Positions 10,759-24,140 of a stretch of DNA of 64,000 bases are shown here, in pieces; the first letter of the stretch is position 1; the number at the start of each line of letters is the position of its first letter. A program made the position numbers and the translations under genes. The notes under the pieces are model-generated. The model searched no databases and was not told the origin of the DNA. It saw nothing but the letters and a program-made list of their open reading frames with translations. Origin of the DNA: Chondrosia reniformis (Eukaryota > Porifera > Demospongiae > Chondrillida > Chondrillidae); contig OX359202.1 in NCBI GenBank assembly GCA_947172415.1, positions 3,136,001-3,200,000 on the forward strand, read 5' to 3'.

Positions 10759-12284
10759 AGAAGCCTCTAACATGTTGTGTGCCTCTCTATTGAGATACTC
10801 TTACCCAGTTTTGAAGTGGACTCAAAGTGAGCTTACAAAGCTGGCCGAATGGTGAGAAAGATCATGAGAAAGTACCAGTGTCATCACTATAACTCTGCCA
10901 TTGAAAGAGTGAACTTGCCTCGCTCTCAAGGTGGTAGAGGGCTCGGTAGTTTTCCTTTGGATCATGACAGGGCTGTTGTGAATCTGGCAAGATACCTCCA
11001 TACTGCCAATGATCCACTCATAGCTGTTGTGGTTAAACACCAAAAGTGGCTGGGGTGCTCAAAGCAGAAGAGGACTGTCTTGAAAGAAGCCAGATTGATA
11101 CTGAGAAGCTACGGAATAGAACTAGAACCGGAAATGTGGCTGAAGACAGATCCCTCACAAAACAGTGTAAGAGAATGGAGGAGAGTGGCACGTGAGCTCC
11201 GGGAGGCTCAGACTAAAAGGTTAACAAGTAACCTAGCCAAAAAGTCTCACCAGGGCTCATACCACAGACAAGTCACAAATAGGGAGTCTTATGTGTGGCT
11301 TTCTGAGGGGAGACTCAGACCTCAAACTGAGGCTCTAATTCTTGTAGCCCAAGATGATGTGCTGCACACTAGGTGGTACCAAAATAGGATTCTGAGGAAT
11401 TCTAGCCTCCTGCTCTGCAGAGAATGTGGCAAGGCTATGGAAACGGTCAAACACATACTAAACATGTGTGAGCCCAAGGGATTTTCTCTCTACAAAGAGA
11501 GACATGACCGGGCAATACTGATAGTGTTGTGGAGACTGTTGAAAGAATATGGATTCAAGCAGGAAGAGCCCTGGTACAAACTAGAAGCAAAAGCAGTCTA
11601 TGAGAATAGGGCTGTCAAAATCTTGTGGGATTCTAGTATCCCTTTAGATGATGAAACGACAGAAAGAAGGCCAGACTTAGCGGTTGAGGATCGGCTATGT
11701 AAGTCCATCTTCATTATTGAGATGTCATTTCCTACTGACACCAATATTAATGGAAGATGGCAAGAGAAGTTCCAAAAGTACCAGAAGCTGGCGGCTGATA
11801 TGAGGAAACAATTTAGGGGCTACCGAATTAAGGTAGTCCCGATGATAATTGGTGCTTTGGGGACAGTGGACACGCTCCTGGAAGACCTAAGGGGAATTCC
11901 AGAGCTGTCAAAAGGTGCAGTAGAAGTGATGAGAGCCATGCAGAGAACTGTTCTCTGCTCGGCTGTAAGGATATTGAGGCGACATCTATCTGTTGAGGGA
12001 TTGGGGCCTGAATGATAAGTAGTCCTGTCCCAGTCCTTGCCTGTCAACCTTTGGAAAGCAGAGGTGGATTTGTGTATGTAGGTACTCCTATTATGACGAT
12101 CAACTTTGGCCCGACGCGCATCTGACTGCTACTGCCAGAAGGAGGCAAAGCCGAGGCTTCTGGCTAAAAACCCAAAGAAAGTAAAACATAACTGACTGAG
12201 GGTTGTCCAAGCCAGATACTCCTTGCCTTAGTAAACTAAGGCAAGAAGTAACAAGCTTCTCCGTAAAGGCTGTTGTTTTCTAAA
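10759..12284 (+). mobile_element. R2-type LINE, 5'-truncated second copy
   Basis: Starts abruptly at the position equivalent to 4811 of the first copy and runs to the same 3' end. Truncation at the 5' side is the usual result of incomplete target-primed reverse transcription. It is flanked by a probable 17-bp target duplication (10742-10758 and 12285-12301). It keeps the 3' stem-loop at 12222-12245. It carries a 20-base 3' UTR segment around 12180 that the first copy lacks but the 24-kb, 38-kb and 57-kb tails partly share. Confidence 0.85.
10849..12015 (+). pseudogene. LINE C-terminal domain, uninterrupted 388-codon frame
   Basis: Open from the thumb region to the natural stop. The CCHC knuckle lies at residues 190-207 (C190, C193, H202, C207). 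The endonuclease has RRPDLAVE at 273-280 and FIIEMSFPTD at 288-297. The first copy is frameshifted in this region, so this is the best view of the family C-terminus. It has no RT catalytic core because of the 5' truncation. The first ATG is an internal methionine, so no protein of this form is expected naturally. Confidence 0.8.
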
Positions 12285-12380
12285 GTAAGTACTAATTGTT
12301 TGTTCTACTTGTATGTACTACTTATATGTACTAGTTGGAGTACTTGTTTAATGTACTAGTTGTATGTAGTAGTTGTATAA
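12285..12380 (+). repeat. 13-bp satellite, short block
   Basis: About seven monomers between the LINE copy and the foldback element. The first 17 bases are the right-hand target duplication of the LINE. Confidence 0.9.
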
Positions 12381-13164
12381 CAGAGAGTATGGTAGTACTC
12401 TCTATGTTGGGATGGTACTGGTTGTTTCGTTTTCCCCATACATTGGTATAGGAGCGAAATTCCGAAATAGGCTAAAAATCACCGAAACGAGACTATGTAG
12501 AGTTAAATATAGAACAGTCATGCTATAAATTGGCCTTGAAGGCAAGCGACCGTGTATCGTTGGCAAATGAATTAACTTTGAAATCTCCCATTTTCGTTTT
12601 CTTCTTCTTCATCTTCTTGATCTTCTTCTTCATCTTCTTCTTCATCTTCTTCGCCCGCAGTAACTAAAAAACGAAATAAGCCTTCGGACTACTTCATAAG
12701 TGAAAATACCCTAAATTTTCCGAGCTGTATTCTTTTGTAAAAGTGAGAGCGATAACGCTATTATTGAGTATCATAGTTTTCATGGCCCCAGAGTCAAGAC
12801 CTCAATAAATTCGCCATTTTAATGACGTCATATTTAGTCGAAACCAAAGTGGTTTAAAATACAACAAATTCCTAGCTTATGCTCCATAAAAAGTACAGAA
12901 ACTAGAGAACAATAAAAATTTTCTACAAAAATAGTGAAGATGTAGGGATGGCACAAAAAGCAGTGAAACAGGAAAGGGATGTTACACAGTGAAATATTAG
13001 CTTTGTATGAATCCTACAAGCAAGGGTGTTGTATGATTCATGCATACATAGCTAGAGATATATATATAATGCTTCACTGTGTAAAATCCCTTTCTTGTTT
13101 CTCTGCTTTTTGTGCCATCCTTACATCTTCACTATTTTTGTAGAAATTTTTTATTGTTCTCTAG
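12381..13164. mobile_element. Foldback element, left arm plus central palindrome
   Basis: Begins CAGAGAGTA and immediately forms a small hairpin with GTACTCTCT. About 500 bp of arm follow, including a TTC-rich microsatellite at 12600-12655, and then a near-perfect palindrome at 12902-13164. Comparison with the array ending at 46111 shows that the intact element would continue as the reverse complement of this arm. This copy therefore lacks its right arm. The break is at CTAG, which also occurs in the satellite, so microhomology recombination is likely. No coding capacity. Confidence 0.7.
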
Positions 13165-15753
13165 TACTAGTTGTGTGTACCAGTTGTTGAAGCAGTTGTA
13201 TGTACTAGTTGTATGTACTAGTTGTAGTTCTAGTTGTATGTAGTAGTCGTATATACGAGTTGTATTTACTAGTTGTATGAAGTAGTTGTATGTACTAGTT
13301 GTATGTACTAGTTGTATGAACTAGTTGTATGAACTAGTTGTAGTTCTAGTTTAAAGTACTAGTTGTATGTACTAGTTGTAGTACTAGTTGTATTTACTAG
13401 TTGAATGTCCTAATTGTTAGGACTGGTTGTATACTCTAGTTCAATGTACTATTTATAGTACTAGTTGTATGTACTAGTGGTATGTACTAGTTGTATGTAC
13501 TAGTGTATATACTACTTGAATTTACTAGTTGTAAGTACATGTTGTATGTACTAGTTTTATGAACTAGTTGAATGTACTAGGTGTACCAATAGTTGAAAGT
13601 ACTAGTTGTATGTAATAGTGGTATGTATTAGATGTATGTACTAGTTGTATGTGCTAGTTATATTCACTAGATGTATGTACTAGATGTATGTTCTAGTTGG
13701 ATGTAATAGTTGGATGTCCTAGTTGTATGTACTAGTTGTATACTCTAGTTCAATGTAGTTGTTGTAGTAGATGTATGTACTAGTTGTATGTACGAGTATT
13801 ATGTATTAGTTTTATGTACTAGTTTTATGTACTTGTTGTATGTACTATTTTCATGTACTAGTTCCATGTACAAGTTCAATGTACTATTTTTATGTACTAG
13901 TTCTTAGTACTAGTTGAATGTACTAGTTGTATGTGCTAGTTATATTGATTTAGTTGCATGTACTAGTTGTATGTGCTAGTTATATTGATTTAGTTGCATG
14001 TACTAGTTGTAATCACTAGTTATAGGTACTAGTGATATTTACTAGTTGTATGTACTAGTTGTACTTTCTAGTTGTACATTCTAGTTGTATGCACTAGTTA
14101 TACGCACTTGCTGTATGTACTAGTTATATGTACTAGTTGTATGTAGAAGTGGTAAGTACTTGTTTTAATCACTTGGTTTAAGCACTAGTTATATGCACTA
14201 GTTATATGTTCAAGTTGTATGTATATATTTGTTTTATGTTCTAGTTGTATGTACTTGTTGAATGTACTAGTGTATGTACTGGTTATATGTACTAATTGTA
14301 TGTTGCAGTTATATGTACTTGTTATGTATTAGTTGTATGTACTATTTATATATACTAGTTATATGTGTAAGTTCTAGTTATATGTTACAGGTGTAAGTAC
14401 AAGTTGTATGTACAAATGGTAATCACTAGTTATAGGTACTAGTTATATGTACTAATTGAATATACTAGTGGTAATGACTAGTTATATGTACTAGTTATAT
14501 GAGTATGTTCTAATTATATGGCATAGTGTTATGTACCAGTAGCATGAACTAGTTGTATGTTTTAGTTGTATGTACTATTTACATGGACAAGTTATATGTG
14601 TATGTTCTAGCTATGATTACTAGTTCTATATACAAGTTGTGTGCACGACTTGTATGTACTAGTTGTCTATACTAGTTTTATGTACTACTATATGTACAAA
14701 TTATATGTGTATCTTCTAGTTATCCTTACTAGTTCTATGTACAAGTTGTGTGTGCGACTTGTATGTACTAGTTGTATGAAGTTGTTATATGTCCTAGGTG
14801 TATGTATTAGTTGTATGTACTATTTATATGTACAAGTTGTATGTGTATGTTCTAGTTTTCCTTACTAGTTCTATGTACAAGGTGTATACACAACTTGCAT
14901 GTACTAGTCGTATATACTAGTTCTATGGACTAGCTGTATGTAGTAGGTGTATGTACTATTTGTATGTACTAGTTTTATGTTCTAGCTGCATATGTATACT
15001 AGTTATGTACTAGTTGTATGTACTAGTTGTATGAACTGGTTGTATATACTATTCAAATGTACCAGTTGTATGTTCTAGTTATATGTACTATTTATATATA
15101 CTAGCTATATATGTAATATTTAATATGTACTAGTTTTATGTTGATGCTCTAGTTATATGTACTAGTTGTATGTAAGAGTTGTATGCACTAGTTGTATGTA
15201 CTATTTATAAGTACTAGTTATATTTGTATGTTCTAGTTATATGTACTAGTTTTATGAACAAGTTGTATGTACTAGCTGTATGTACTACCTGTATGTAAAA
15301 GTTGTATGCACTAGTTGTATGTACTATTTACATGCATAAATTTTAAATGTATGTTCTAGTTATCTCCACTAGTTGAATGTACAAGTTGTATGTAATTGTT
15401 ATATGTACTAGTTGTATGTACTTGTTATATGTTCAAGATATATGTACTGGGTTTATGGACTAGTTATATCTACTACTTGTGTGTACTAGTTTTATGAACT
15501 AGTTATGTTCTAGTTGTATGTACTGGTTGAATGTACTGGAGTATGTACTAGTAATATATACTAATTGCATGTACTAATTATATGTAGTAGTTGCCTGTAC
15601 TAATTCTAATCACTAGTTATAGGTACTAGTGATATTTACTAGTTGTATGTACTAGTTGTACGTACAAGTTGTATATTCTAGTTGTATATATTAGTTAAAC
15701 GTACTAGTTGCATACACGTACTAGTTATCTGTACTAGTTGTATGTCCTAGCTA
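13165..15753 (+). repeat. 13-bp satellite array, block 4
   Basis: Satellite only. A 40-bp unit is tandemly duplicated at about 13928-14007. Open frames such as the one near 14641 merely read the repeat (rich in Tyr, Val, Cys and Met) and are not genes. Confidence 0.95.
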
Positions 15754-16279
15754 CAGTTCAGTCCACCTAATTCGAATCTCCAGGGAATCATGAAAAATTT
15801 GAAATAACAGGAATTTTGGAATTATATATCAGGAGATTATGTACAAAATAGCAAAGTAATGTCTAAAGACCAAATATACATTTGAAATATAATGAAAAAG
15901 AGAAAATTACAAAGCCAAGTAGCAGTAGCAATGTCCTTTTTCTTCTTTCCAGATGGAGTGTTGTCCACGAGATCGATAATCTCTAGTTTTCGTTCCAGAA
16001 TAAGTGATTGGTACCGAGAACGTTGCAAAGCTAGAGAATAACACGGTAATGAGAATGATTAATGATGATTTAGCTAAAATTCTAAACCGTTAAAGGTGCG
16101 ATTGCCTCCTAAGTAACTTTCAGCTCGCTTATTTCTGTTGAAATGCTTTTGTATTCTCTACGAAATAAACGAAAATTCCCAACGAAATTGATGTCCTGGG
16201 ACTATACAGGGAACCGGAGTTCTATTCATAATAGGCGAAAATTTGTCGAAAAGGGATTCGAATTAAGTGGACTGCACTG
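15754..16279. mobile_element. 526-bp Tc1/mariner-type MITE
   Basis: Terminal inverted repeats of about 25 bp. The left end starts CAGTTCAGTCCACCTAATTC and the right end, read inward, starts CAGTGCAGTCCACTTAATTC. TA flanks both ends at 15752-15753 and 16280-16281. CAGT termini plus a TA duplication fit the pogo/Tc1/mariner superfamily. The interior is AT-rich with no transposase. A 63-codon minus-strand frame at 15837-16028 is not convincing. Confidence 0.8.
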
Positions 16280-19064
16280 TATATGTACTACTAATATGTA
16301 CTAGTTGCATGAACTAGTTATATACACTTGTTGTAAGTACTAGTTGTATGTACTAGTTGTAGGTACCAGTGGGAAGTACTAGGTTTAATCACTTGTTATA
16401 GGTACTAATTATAAGTACTAGTTATATGGTCTAGTTGTATGTACTAGTTGTATGTACTAGTTTTATGTTCTAGTTGTATGTACTGGTTGCATGTACTAGT
16501 GTATATACTGGTTATATGTACTAATTTTATGTACCCGTTATATGTACTAGTTATGCATTAGTTGTAAGTACTATTTATATGTACTATTTATATGTTCTAA
16601 GTGTATGTACAAGTTGTATGAACTAGATGTATGTTCTAGTTATATATACTAGGCGTATGTACAATTTCTAGTACTAGTTGTATGTACCAGTTGCAGGTAC
16701 TGGCTGTATGTACCAGTTGAAGGTACTAGTTGTATGTACCAGTTGCATGTACTCGTTGTATGTACAAGTTGGATGTACTATTCATATGTACAAGTTATAT
16801 GTGTATGTTCTAGTTATCCTTACTAGTTCTATGTACAAGTTGTGTGTACCAGTTGTACGTAATAGCTGTATGAACTAGTTAAATGTACTAGTTGCATGTA
16901 CTAGTTGATTGTACCAGTGGTAATCACTAGTTATAGGTACTAGTTATATGTACAAGTTTTATGTACTTGTTGTATGTACTAGTTATATGTACTCGTTGTA
17001 TGTACTAGTTGTATGTATATACTGGTCGTATGTACTGGTTGTATGTACTAGCTGTATGTACTTGTTGTATCTACTAGTTGAATTTAGTAGTTATATGTAC
17101 TATTTATATGAACTAGTTTAATGTACTATTTATATGTTCTATTTATATGTATATGTTCTACTTATATGTACTAGGTGTGTGAACAATTTGTATGTACTAG
17201 ATGTTTGTACTAGTTGTATGTACTATTCATATGTACAAGTTAAATGTGTATGTTCTAATTATCGTTACTAGTTCTATGTACAAGTTGTATGTACTAGTTG
17301 TATAAACTAGTTAAATGTGTTAGTTGTATGTACTAGTTGCATATACTAGTTATGTACTAGTTGTAGGTACTAGTTATAAGTACTACTTATCTGAACTAGT
17401 TTTATGAACTCTTTTTATGTACTTGTTATAAGTGTATATTCTAGTTATATGTACTAGTTGTATGTATTAGTAATATATATTTGGTGTACGTACTAGTTGT
17501 ATGTATTAGTTGTTAACACTAGTTATATTGAACCAGTTATATGTATTATTTGTATGCACTGGTTGCATGTTCTAGACATAAGTATGTTTGTTATCCTTAC
17601 TAGTTCTATGTACAAGTTGTATGTACGAGTTGTATGTACTAGTGGTAATAACTAGTTATAGGTACTATTTATATGTACAAGTTTTATGTACTAGTTGTAC
17701 GTTTTAGTTGTATATTCTAGTTGTATGTACTAATAATATGTACTAGTTGTATGTACAAGTTGTATGTCCTGGTTGTATGTACTTGTCGCATATAGTTTTT
17801 ATATTTACTAGTTGTATGTGCAAGTTATATGTACTATTTATCTGTACTAATTATATATACTCTTTATATGTACTAGTTCTATGTGTATGTTCTAGTTATT
17901 TGTACTAGTTGTATGTACAAGTTGTATGTACTAGTTGTATGTACTAGTTGTACGTATTGGTTGAATGAACTGTTTGTATGTACTAGTTGTATTTACTAGT
18001 TATGTGTTTATGTTCTGGTTAAATGTACTAGGTGTATCTACAATTTGTATGTTCTAGATGTATGTACTAGTTGTATATACCAGCTGTGTGTTCTATTTCT
18101 TTGTACAACTTAAATGTGTATGTTCTAGTTATCCTTACTAGTTCTATATACAAGTTGTATATACACGAGTTGTATGTACTAATTGTATAAACCAGTTATA
18201 TGTACTTGTTGTGTGGACTAGTTGTAGATATTAGTTTCATGTACTAGTTGTATGTTCTAGTTGTGTGTTCACCTTGTATGTACTAGTTCTTTGTACTAGT
18301 TCTATGTACTAGTTTTTGAACTAGTTTAATGTACTAATTGTAGTACTAGTCATAAGTACTAGTTGTATATCCTAGTTGTATGTAGTAGTTGTAGTTCTAC
18401 TCTAATGTACTAGTTGTATGAACTAGTTGTGGGTTATAATGGTATGTACCATTTCTCTATGTATGTACTAGTTCTATGTACTAGTTTTATGTACTATATG
18501 TGAGGACTAGTTGTATATAATAGTTGTATATACAAGTTGTATGTTTTAGTATTATGTACTAATTGTATGTGCTAGTTATGTCTACTACATGTAGGTACTA
18601 GATGTATGTACTAGTTGTATGTATTAGTAGTATGTGCTAGTTGTAGGAACTAGTTCTGTCTATATACTTGGATGCCCTAGTTTTGTGCAGTAGTTGTAGT
18701 ACTAGTTGAATGAACTAGTTCTGTGTACTAGTTGTTTGTACTAGTTGTATGTACGAGTTGTATGTGCTAGTTGTAGTACTAGTTGTATGTATTAGTTGTA
18801 TGTACTATTTGTATGTCCTAGTTCTATGTACTAGTTGTATTGAGTAGTTGAAGTTCTAGTTTAATATACTAGATGTATGTATTAGTTGTGGGTTGTGATG
18901 GTATGTACCAGTTCAATGTGTATGTATTAGTTATATGTACTAGTTGTATGTAGAGGTTGTGTGTACTAGTTGTATATTATAGTTCTTTGTACTAGATGTA
19001 TGTTCTAGTTATGTTTACTACATGTTGGTACTAGATGGATGTACTAGTTTAAAGTACTAGTTGT
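16280..19064 (+). repeat. 13-bp satellite array, block 5
   Basis: Satellite monomers with many single-base variants and no insertions. No gene is seen. Long Tyr/Val/Cys-rich open frames here are repeat translation. Confidence 0.95.
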
Positions 19065-19347
19065 ATGAATAATCAAAGTGATAATCAAACCAGAAGTATA
19101 ATCAGTCAAACATCAATAGGAGGGAAAAACACGACAGAAGCAATTGCTGGGAATTGAACCCAGGACAGCTGGTTATGACCACCAGTTGCTCTGCCACTGA
19201 GCTACAACTGCCACAACAATGCCTCCTCCATGTTCTCCCTCTTAAACTAACTACCAGATAAATAATTAGTTTCCATTTTTTAATTGGTGGTGGATTCTCT
19301 TATCAGGATAAACTGAAAACAAACCCCAGCCCATTTCCAGTGGGAGG
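19065..19347 (-). mobile_element. tRNA-derived SINE, copy 1
   Basis: Read on the minus strand, it has a 5' segment starting near CCTCCCACTGGAAATGGGCT, then a tRNA-like core (19140-19211), then an AT-rich tail. It is flanked by TACTAGTTGT (19055-19064) and TACAAGTTGT (19348-19357), a likely 10-bp target duplication with one mismatch. Two further copies lie at 47061 and 47401. It is unusual that about 130 bp precede the tRNA part, whereas most SINEs begin with it. Confidence 0.75.
19140..19211 (-). tRNA. tRNA-like core of SINE copy 1 (pseudo-tRNA)
   Basis: Seventy-two bases fold as acceptor GCAGTTG/CAATTGC, D stem GCTC/GAGC, anticodon stem CTGGT/ACCAG and T arm CTGGG-TTCAATT-CCCAG. Pol III box A (TAGCTCAGTGGC) and box B (GGTTCAATTCC) are clear. 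The anticodon loop GGTCATA has G instead of U at position 33, and there is an extra base before the anticodon stem. A functional tRNA is therefore unlikely. It probably serves as the SINE promoter. Confidence 0.7.
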
Positions 19348-22300
19348 TACAAGTTGTATGTACCAGAGGTACGTATTAGGTGAATACTCGAGTTCTATGT
19401 TCTAGTTTTTGTACCAGTTGTATGTACTAGTTGTAGGAACTAGTTGTGTCTACTAGTTGGATGCTCTAGTTCTATGTACTAGGTGTATGTATTAACTGGT
19501 AGTATATACTAGTTGTAGCTAGTCATTGATTGTACTAGTGGTGTGCGCTAGTTTTATTTAGAAATTATAAATACTAGTTGTATTTACTAGTTGAATGTAC
19601 AAGTTCCATGTACTTGTTCTATGAACTAGTTGTATATTCTGAGTTGTGAGTAAAAGTTGTTTGTACTAATTGTGTGTACTACTTGTATGATCCAGTTGCG
19701 TGTACTAGTTGGTTGTACTATTTGTATGTACTAGACGTATGTACTAGTGGTAGGAACTAGTTGTGTCTACTAGTTGGATACTCTAGTTTTATGTACTAGT
19801 TGTATGTACTAGTTGAATTTACTAGTTGTAAGTACATGTTGTATGTACAAAGTTGTATGAGCTAGTTGCACCTATTAGTAGTGTGAACTAGTTGTGTAAA
19901 CCAGTTTTGTGAACTAGTTTTATGTACTAGTTGTAGTACCAGTTGTATGCACTAGTTGTATGTACAAGTTGTAATTACAAGTTGTATGTACCAGATGTGT
20001 GCATTAGGTGAATACTCGAGTTCTTTGTTCTAGTTGTAGTACCAGTTGTATGTTCTAGTTGCAGTACCAATTGTATGTACTAGTTGTATGTACTTTCCAT
20101 ATAAACTATTTTTATGTACCTGTAGTTGTATATTCGAGTTCTATGTACTAGTTGCAGTACTAGTTGTAGGAACTAGTTGTATGTACTAGTTGTATGTACT
20201 AATTATATTTACTAAATGTAGGTACTTGATGTATGTTATAGTTGTATATACTAGTTGTATGTACTAGTCGTATGTACTAGTTGTAGGAACTCGTTCTGTC
20301 TACTAGACTCTCTACTCTAGTTTTATGTAGTAGTCGTAGGACTACCTGAATGTACTATAAGTATGTACAAGTTGTATGTACTAGATGTATGATCTAGTTG
20401 AATGAACTAGTTCTAGTACAAGTGGTGTGTACTAATTGAATGTACTAGTTGTATACTCTAGTTCTATGTACTGGTTGTAGTTATAGTTGTATGTTCCAGT
20501 TGTATGTACGACTTGTATATTACTATTTGCATGTTGTAGTTTTTTGTACAAGTGGTGAGTACTATATGTATGTACCAGTTCAATGTTGTACAAGTTTTAT
20601 TAGTAGTTAAAAGTACTGGTTGTATATACTAGTTGTATGTACTAGTTGTATGTACTAGTTGTATGTTCTTGTTGTATGTACTAGTTGAATGTACTAGTTT
20701 TATGTTCTAGTTGTATGTACTAGTTGTATGTACTAGTTGTATGAACTAGTTGAAGGGACTAATTGTATGTACCAGTGGTATGTACTAGTTGTATGTACTA
20801 GTTGAATGTATTAGTTCTATGTACTAGTTGTAAGTACAGGTTGTATGTACTAGTTGAATGGACTAGTTGTATACTCTAGTTCTATGTACTAGCTGTAGTA
20901 CTAGCTGTATGTAATAGTTGTATGTACAAGTTGTATGAACTAGTTGCATGAAGTAGTTGTAGTGATTATTTAAAATACTAGTTGTATGTTCTAGTTGTAT
21001 GAACTGGTTGTATGTACTAATTATATGTCTAGTTTTATGTACTAGTTATGTACTAGTTGTATGCTCTAGTTGTATGTACAGGTTGAAAGTACTGGTAGCA
21101 TGTACTAGTAATATATACTAGTTTCATGTACTAGTTATATGTACTAGTTGCATGTACTTGTTATAATCACTAGTTATAAGTACTAGTTATATGTACTAGT
21201 TGCATGTACCTGTTGTAATCACTAGATATAGGTACTAGTGATATGTATTAGTTTTATGGACTATTTGTACGCACTAGTTGTACATTCTAGTTATATATAC
21301 TAATTATATGAGCTTGTTGTATATATGGACTAGTTATCTGTACTAGTTATGTATGTATGTACTAATTATATGTTCTAGTTGTATGTCCTAGTGGTAAGTA
21401 CTAGTTTTAATCACTTGTTATAAGCACCGGTTATATGTACTAGTTATATGTTCAAGTTGTATGTACTTGTTTTATGTTCGAGTTCTATGTACTGGTTTTG
21501 TGTACTAGTGTTTGTACTGGTTATATGTACTAATTGCATGTTGCATTAATATGTACTTGTTATGTATTAGTTGTATGTACTATTTATATGTACTATTTAT
21601 GTGTGTATTTTCTAGTTATATGTTACAGGTGCATGTACAAGTTGTATGTACTAGAGTTATGTATGTACCAGTTGTATGTACCAGTTGCAGGTACTAGTTG
21701 TATGTACGAGTTGCATGTACTAGTTGTTTGTACTACTTGAAGTTACTAGTTGTAAGTACATTTTGTATCTACAAGTTTTATAAACTATTTCGATGAACTA
21801 GCTGTGTGTACTAGTAGTATGTACTAGTTTTAGAACTAGTTGTATGTACTAGTTTTATAAACTAGTTGAATATTTACTAGTTGTAAGTACTAGTTGTATG
21901 TAGGAGTTGTATGTAGTAGTTGTTTCTACTAATAGTTTGTTCTAGTTGTATCTACTAGTTGTATGTAATGGTTATGTACATACTAGTTTTATGTCATTGT
22001 TCTATGTACTAGTTTCTATTTGTATGAACTAGTTGCATATACTAGTTGTGCTTACTAGGTTTATGTGCTATATAAATATCCTGGTTATATATTAATGTAC
22101 TAGTTATATGCACTAGGTACTAGGTACTAGTTGTTTGTACCAGATACTAGTTTTATGTACTCGGTGTATGTACTAGTTTTATGAACTAGTAGTCTTTCCT
22201 GTTATTATGTATGTACTGGTTGTATGTACTAGTTACTAGTTTTATTGACTAGTAGTATGTAGTAGTTATATGTACCAGTTTTATGTACTAGTTGTGTGTA

Positions 22301-24140
22301 AAAGTTGTATGTACTAGTTGTATATACACTAATTGTATTTACCAATTCTGTGTACTAGTAGTGTGTTCTAGTTGTATGTACTATTTATAACTACAAGTTA
22401 CATGCACTAGTTAGATGTACTAATAGTGTGGACTAGTTGTATGTTCTAGTTTTATGTACTAGTTGTATGTATTAGCTGTATGTAATACTTGTATGTACTA
22501 GTTACTAGTTGTATGTACTAGTTGTATGTACTAGTTGTGTGTAAAAGTTGTATGTATATACTAGTTTTATGTAATAGTTATATGTACTTCTTTAATATAC
22601 CAGGTGTGTGTACTAGTTGTATGTTTTTACTAGTTGTATGTGCTAGTTTATGTACTATTTATATGTACTTGTTATATGTCTGTGTACTAGGCATATGTAC
22701 CAGTTGTACGTATTAATTATATGTACTAGTTTTTGTACTAGCTGTATGAACTAGTTGTAGGTTCTAGTATTAGTTATGGTAGGTACTAGGGAGGGATTAG
22801 TTGCTTTTACTGGATATTAGTTTTATACACTAGTTGCATGCACTCGTTTTATGAACTTGTTGTATTTATTAGGACTAGTTATATTTACTAGTTGTAGGTA
22901 CTAGTTGTATGTTGTGGTTGTTTGTAACAGTTGTATGTACTAGTTGTATGTTTAAACTAGTTGTCTGAACTAGCTTTGTACTGTTGTATGTACTAGCTGT
23001 ATGTACTAGTTTTATGTACTAGTTCTACGTACTAGTTTCTATTTGTATGAAATAGTTCAATCTACTAGTTGTGTGAACTAGGTTTATGTACTATTTATAT
23101 ATACTAGTTATATGTTTATGTGCTAGTTATATACAGTAGGTGAGCGTACTAGTCATATGTACTAGTTGTATGTACTAGTTGTATGTACTAGTTGTATGTA
23201 CTAGTTGGAGGTTCTTGTACTTTTATATTAGGTACAAGTTGTTTGTACTAGTTTTATGAACTATTTTTTATGTACTAGTTGTATGTATGTACTAGTTGTA
23301 TGTCCTAGTTGTGTGTAAAAGTTTTATGTACTAGTTGCATATACACTAATTGTATTTACCAATTGTGTGTACTAGTAGTGTGTTCTAGTTGTATGTACTA
23401 TTTAGATGTACTAGTTATATGATTGTGTAATAGGCATATGTACTAGTTGTACGTAGTAATTGTATGTACTAGTTGTTGTACTAACTGTATATATGTACTA
23501 GTTTTTTGATCTATTTCTATGAACTGGGTATATGTGTATGTACTAGTTATATGTACTAGCTGTATGAACTAGTTGTAAGTTCTAGTACTAGTTATAGTAG
23601 GTATTTGTAGGGACTAATTGTTTTTACTAGATACTAGTTTTATGCACAAGTTGAATGCACTAGTTTTATGAACTAGTGCATGACTAGTTAGATTTACTAG
23701 TTGTAGGTACTAGTTTTATGTAATAGTTATGTACCAGTTGTGTGTACTAGTTGTATGTATATATTAGTTGTATGTACTAGCTTTGTACTAGTTGTATATA
23801 CCAGTTGAATGTACTAGTTTTATGTACTTGTTCTATGTACTAGTTTCTATTTATATGAGCTTGTTGTAACTACTAGTTGTGTGAACAGGGTTTATGCACT
23901 ATTTATATATACTAGTTATATGTTAGAGAACTATTTATATGCAATAAGTGTGCATACTAGTCATATGTACTAGTTGTAGGTTCGTGTATTTTTTATACTA
24001 GGTACTAGTTATTTGTACTAGATACTAGTTTTATGTACTAGTTGTATGTACTAGTTTTATGAACCAGTTGTATGTACCAGTTGTATGTATGTACTAGTTG
24101 TATGTCCTATTTAGATGTACTAGTTGTACGTACTAGTTAT
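19348..24140 (+). repeat. 13-bp satellite array, block 6, with higher-order repeats
   Basis: Satellite. The part from about 19430 to 20330 is closely paralleled by 29145-29960. The part from about 22540 to 24140 is paralleled by 34768-36200 and again by 56561-57540 and 63260-63930. At 22871-22900 the array reads uninterrupted through the point where the 13.5-kb block is inserted at 43022/56561. No gene is seen. Confidence 0.9.

Noticed and set aside
14641-14868. Tyr/Val/Cys/Met-rich open frames across the satellite (also at 16678, 21512, 22522)
   Set aside because: They are direct translations of the 13-bp repeat, which is open by composition. No start context or domain is present.
19140-19211. 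Functional tRNA gene (anticodon TCA or CAT)
   Set aside because: The anticodon loop lacks U33 and has an extra base before the stem. All three copies lie in the same dispersed element with a target duplication, which points to a SINE.
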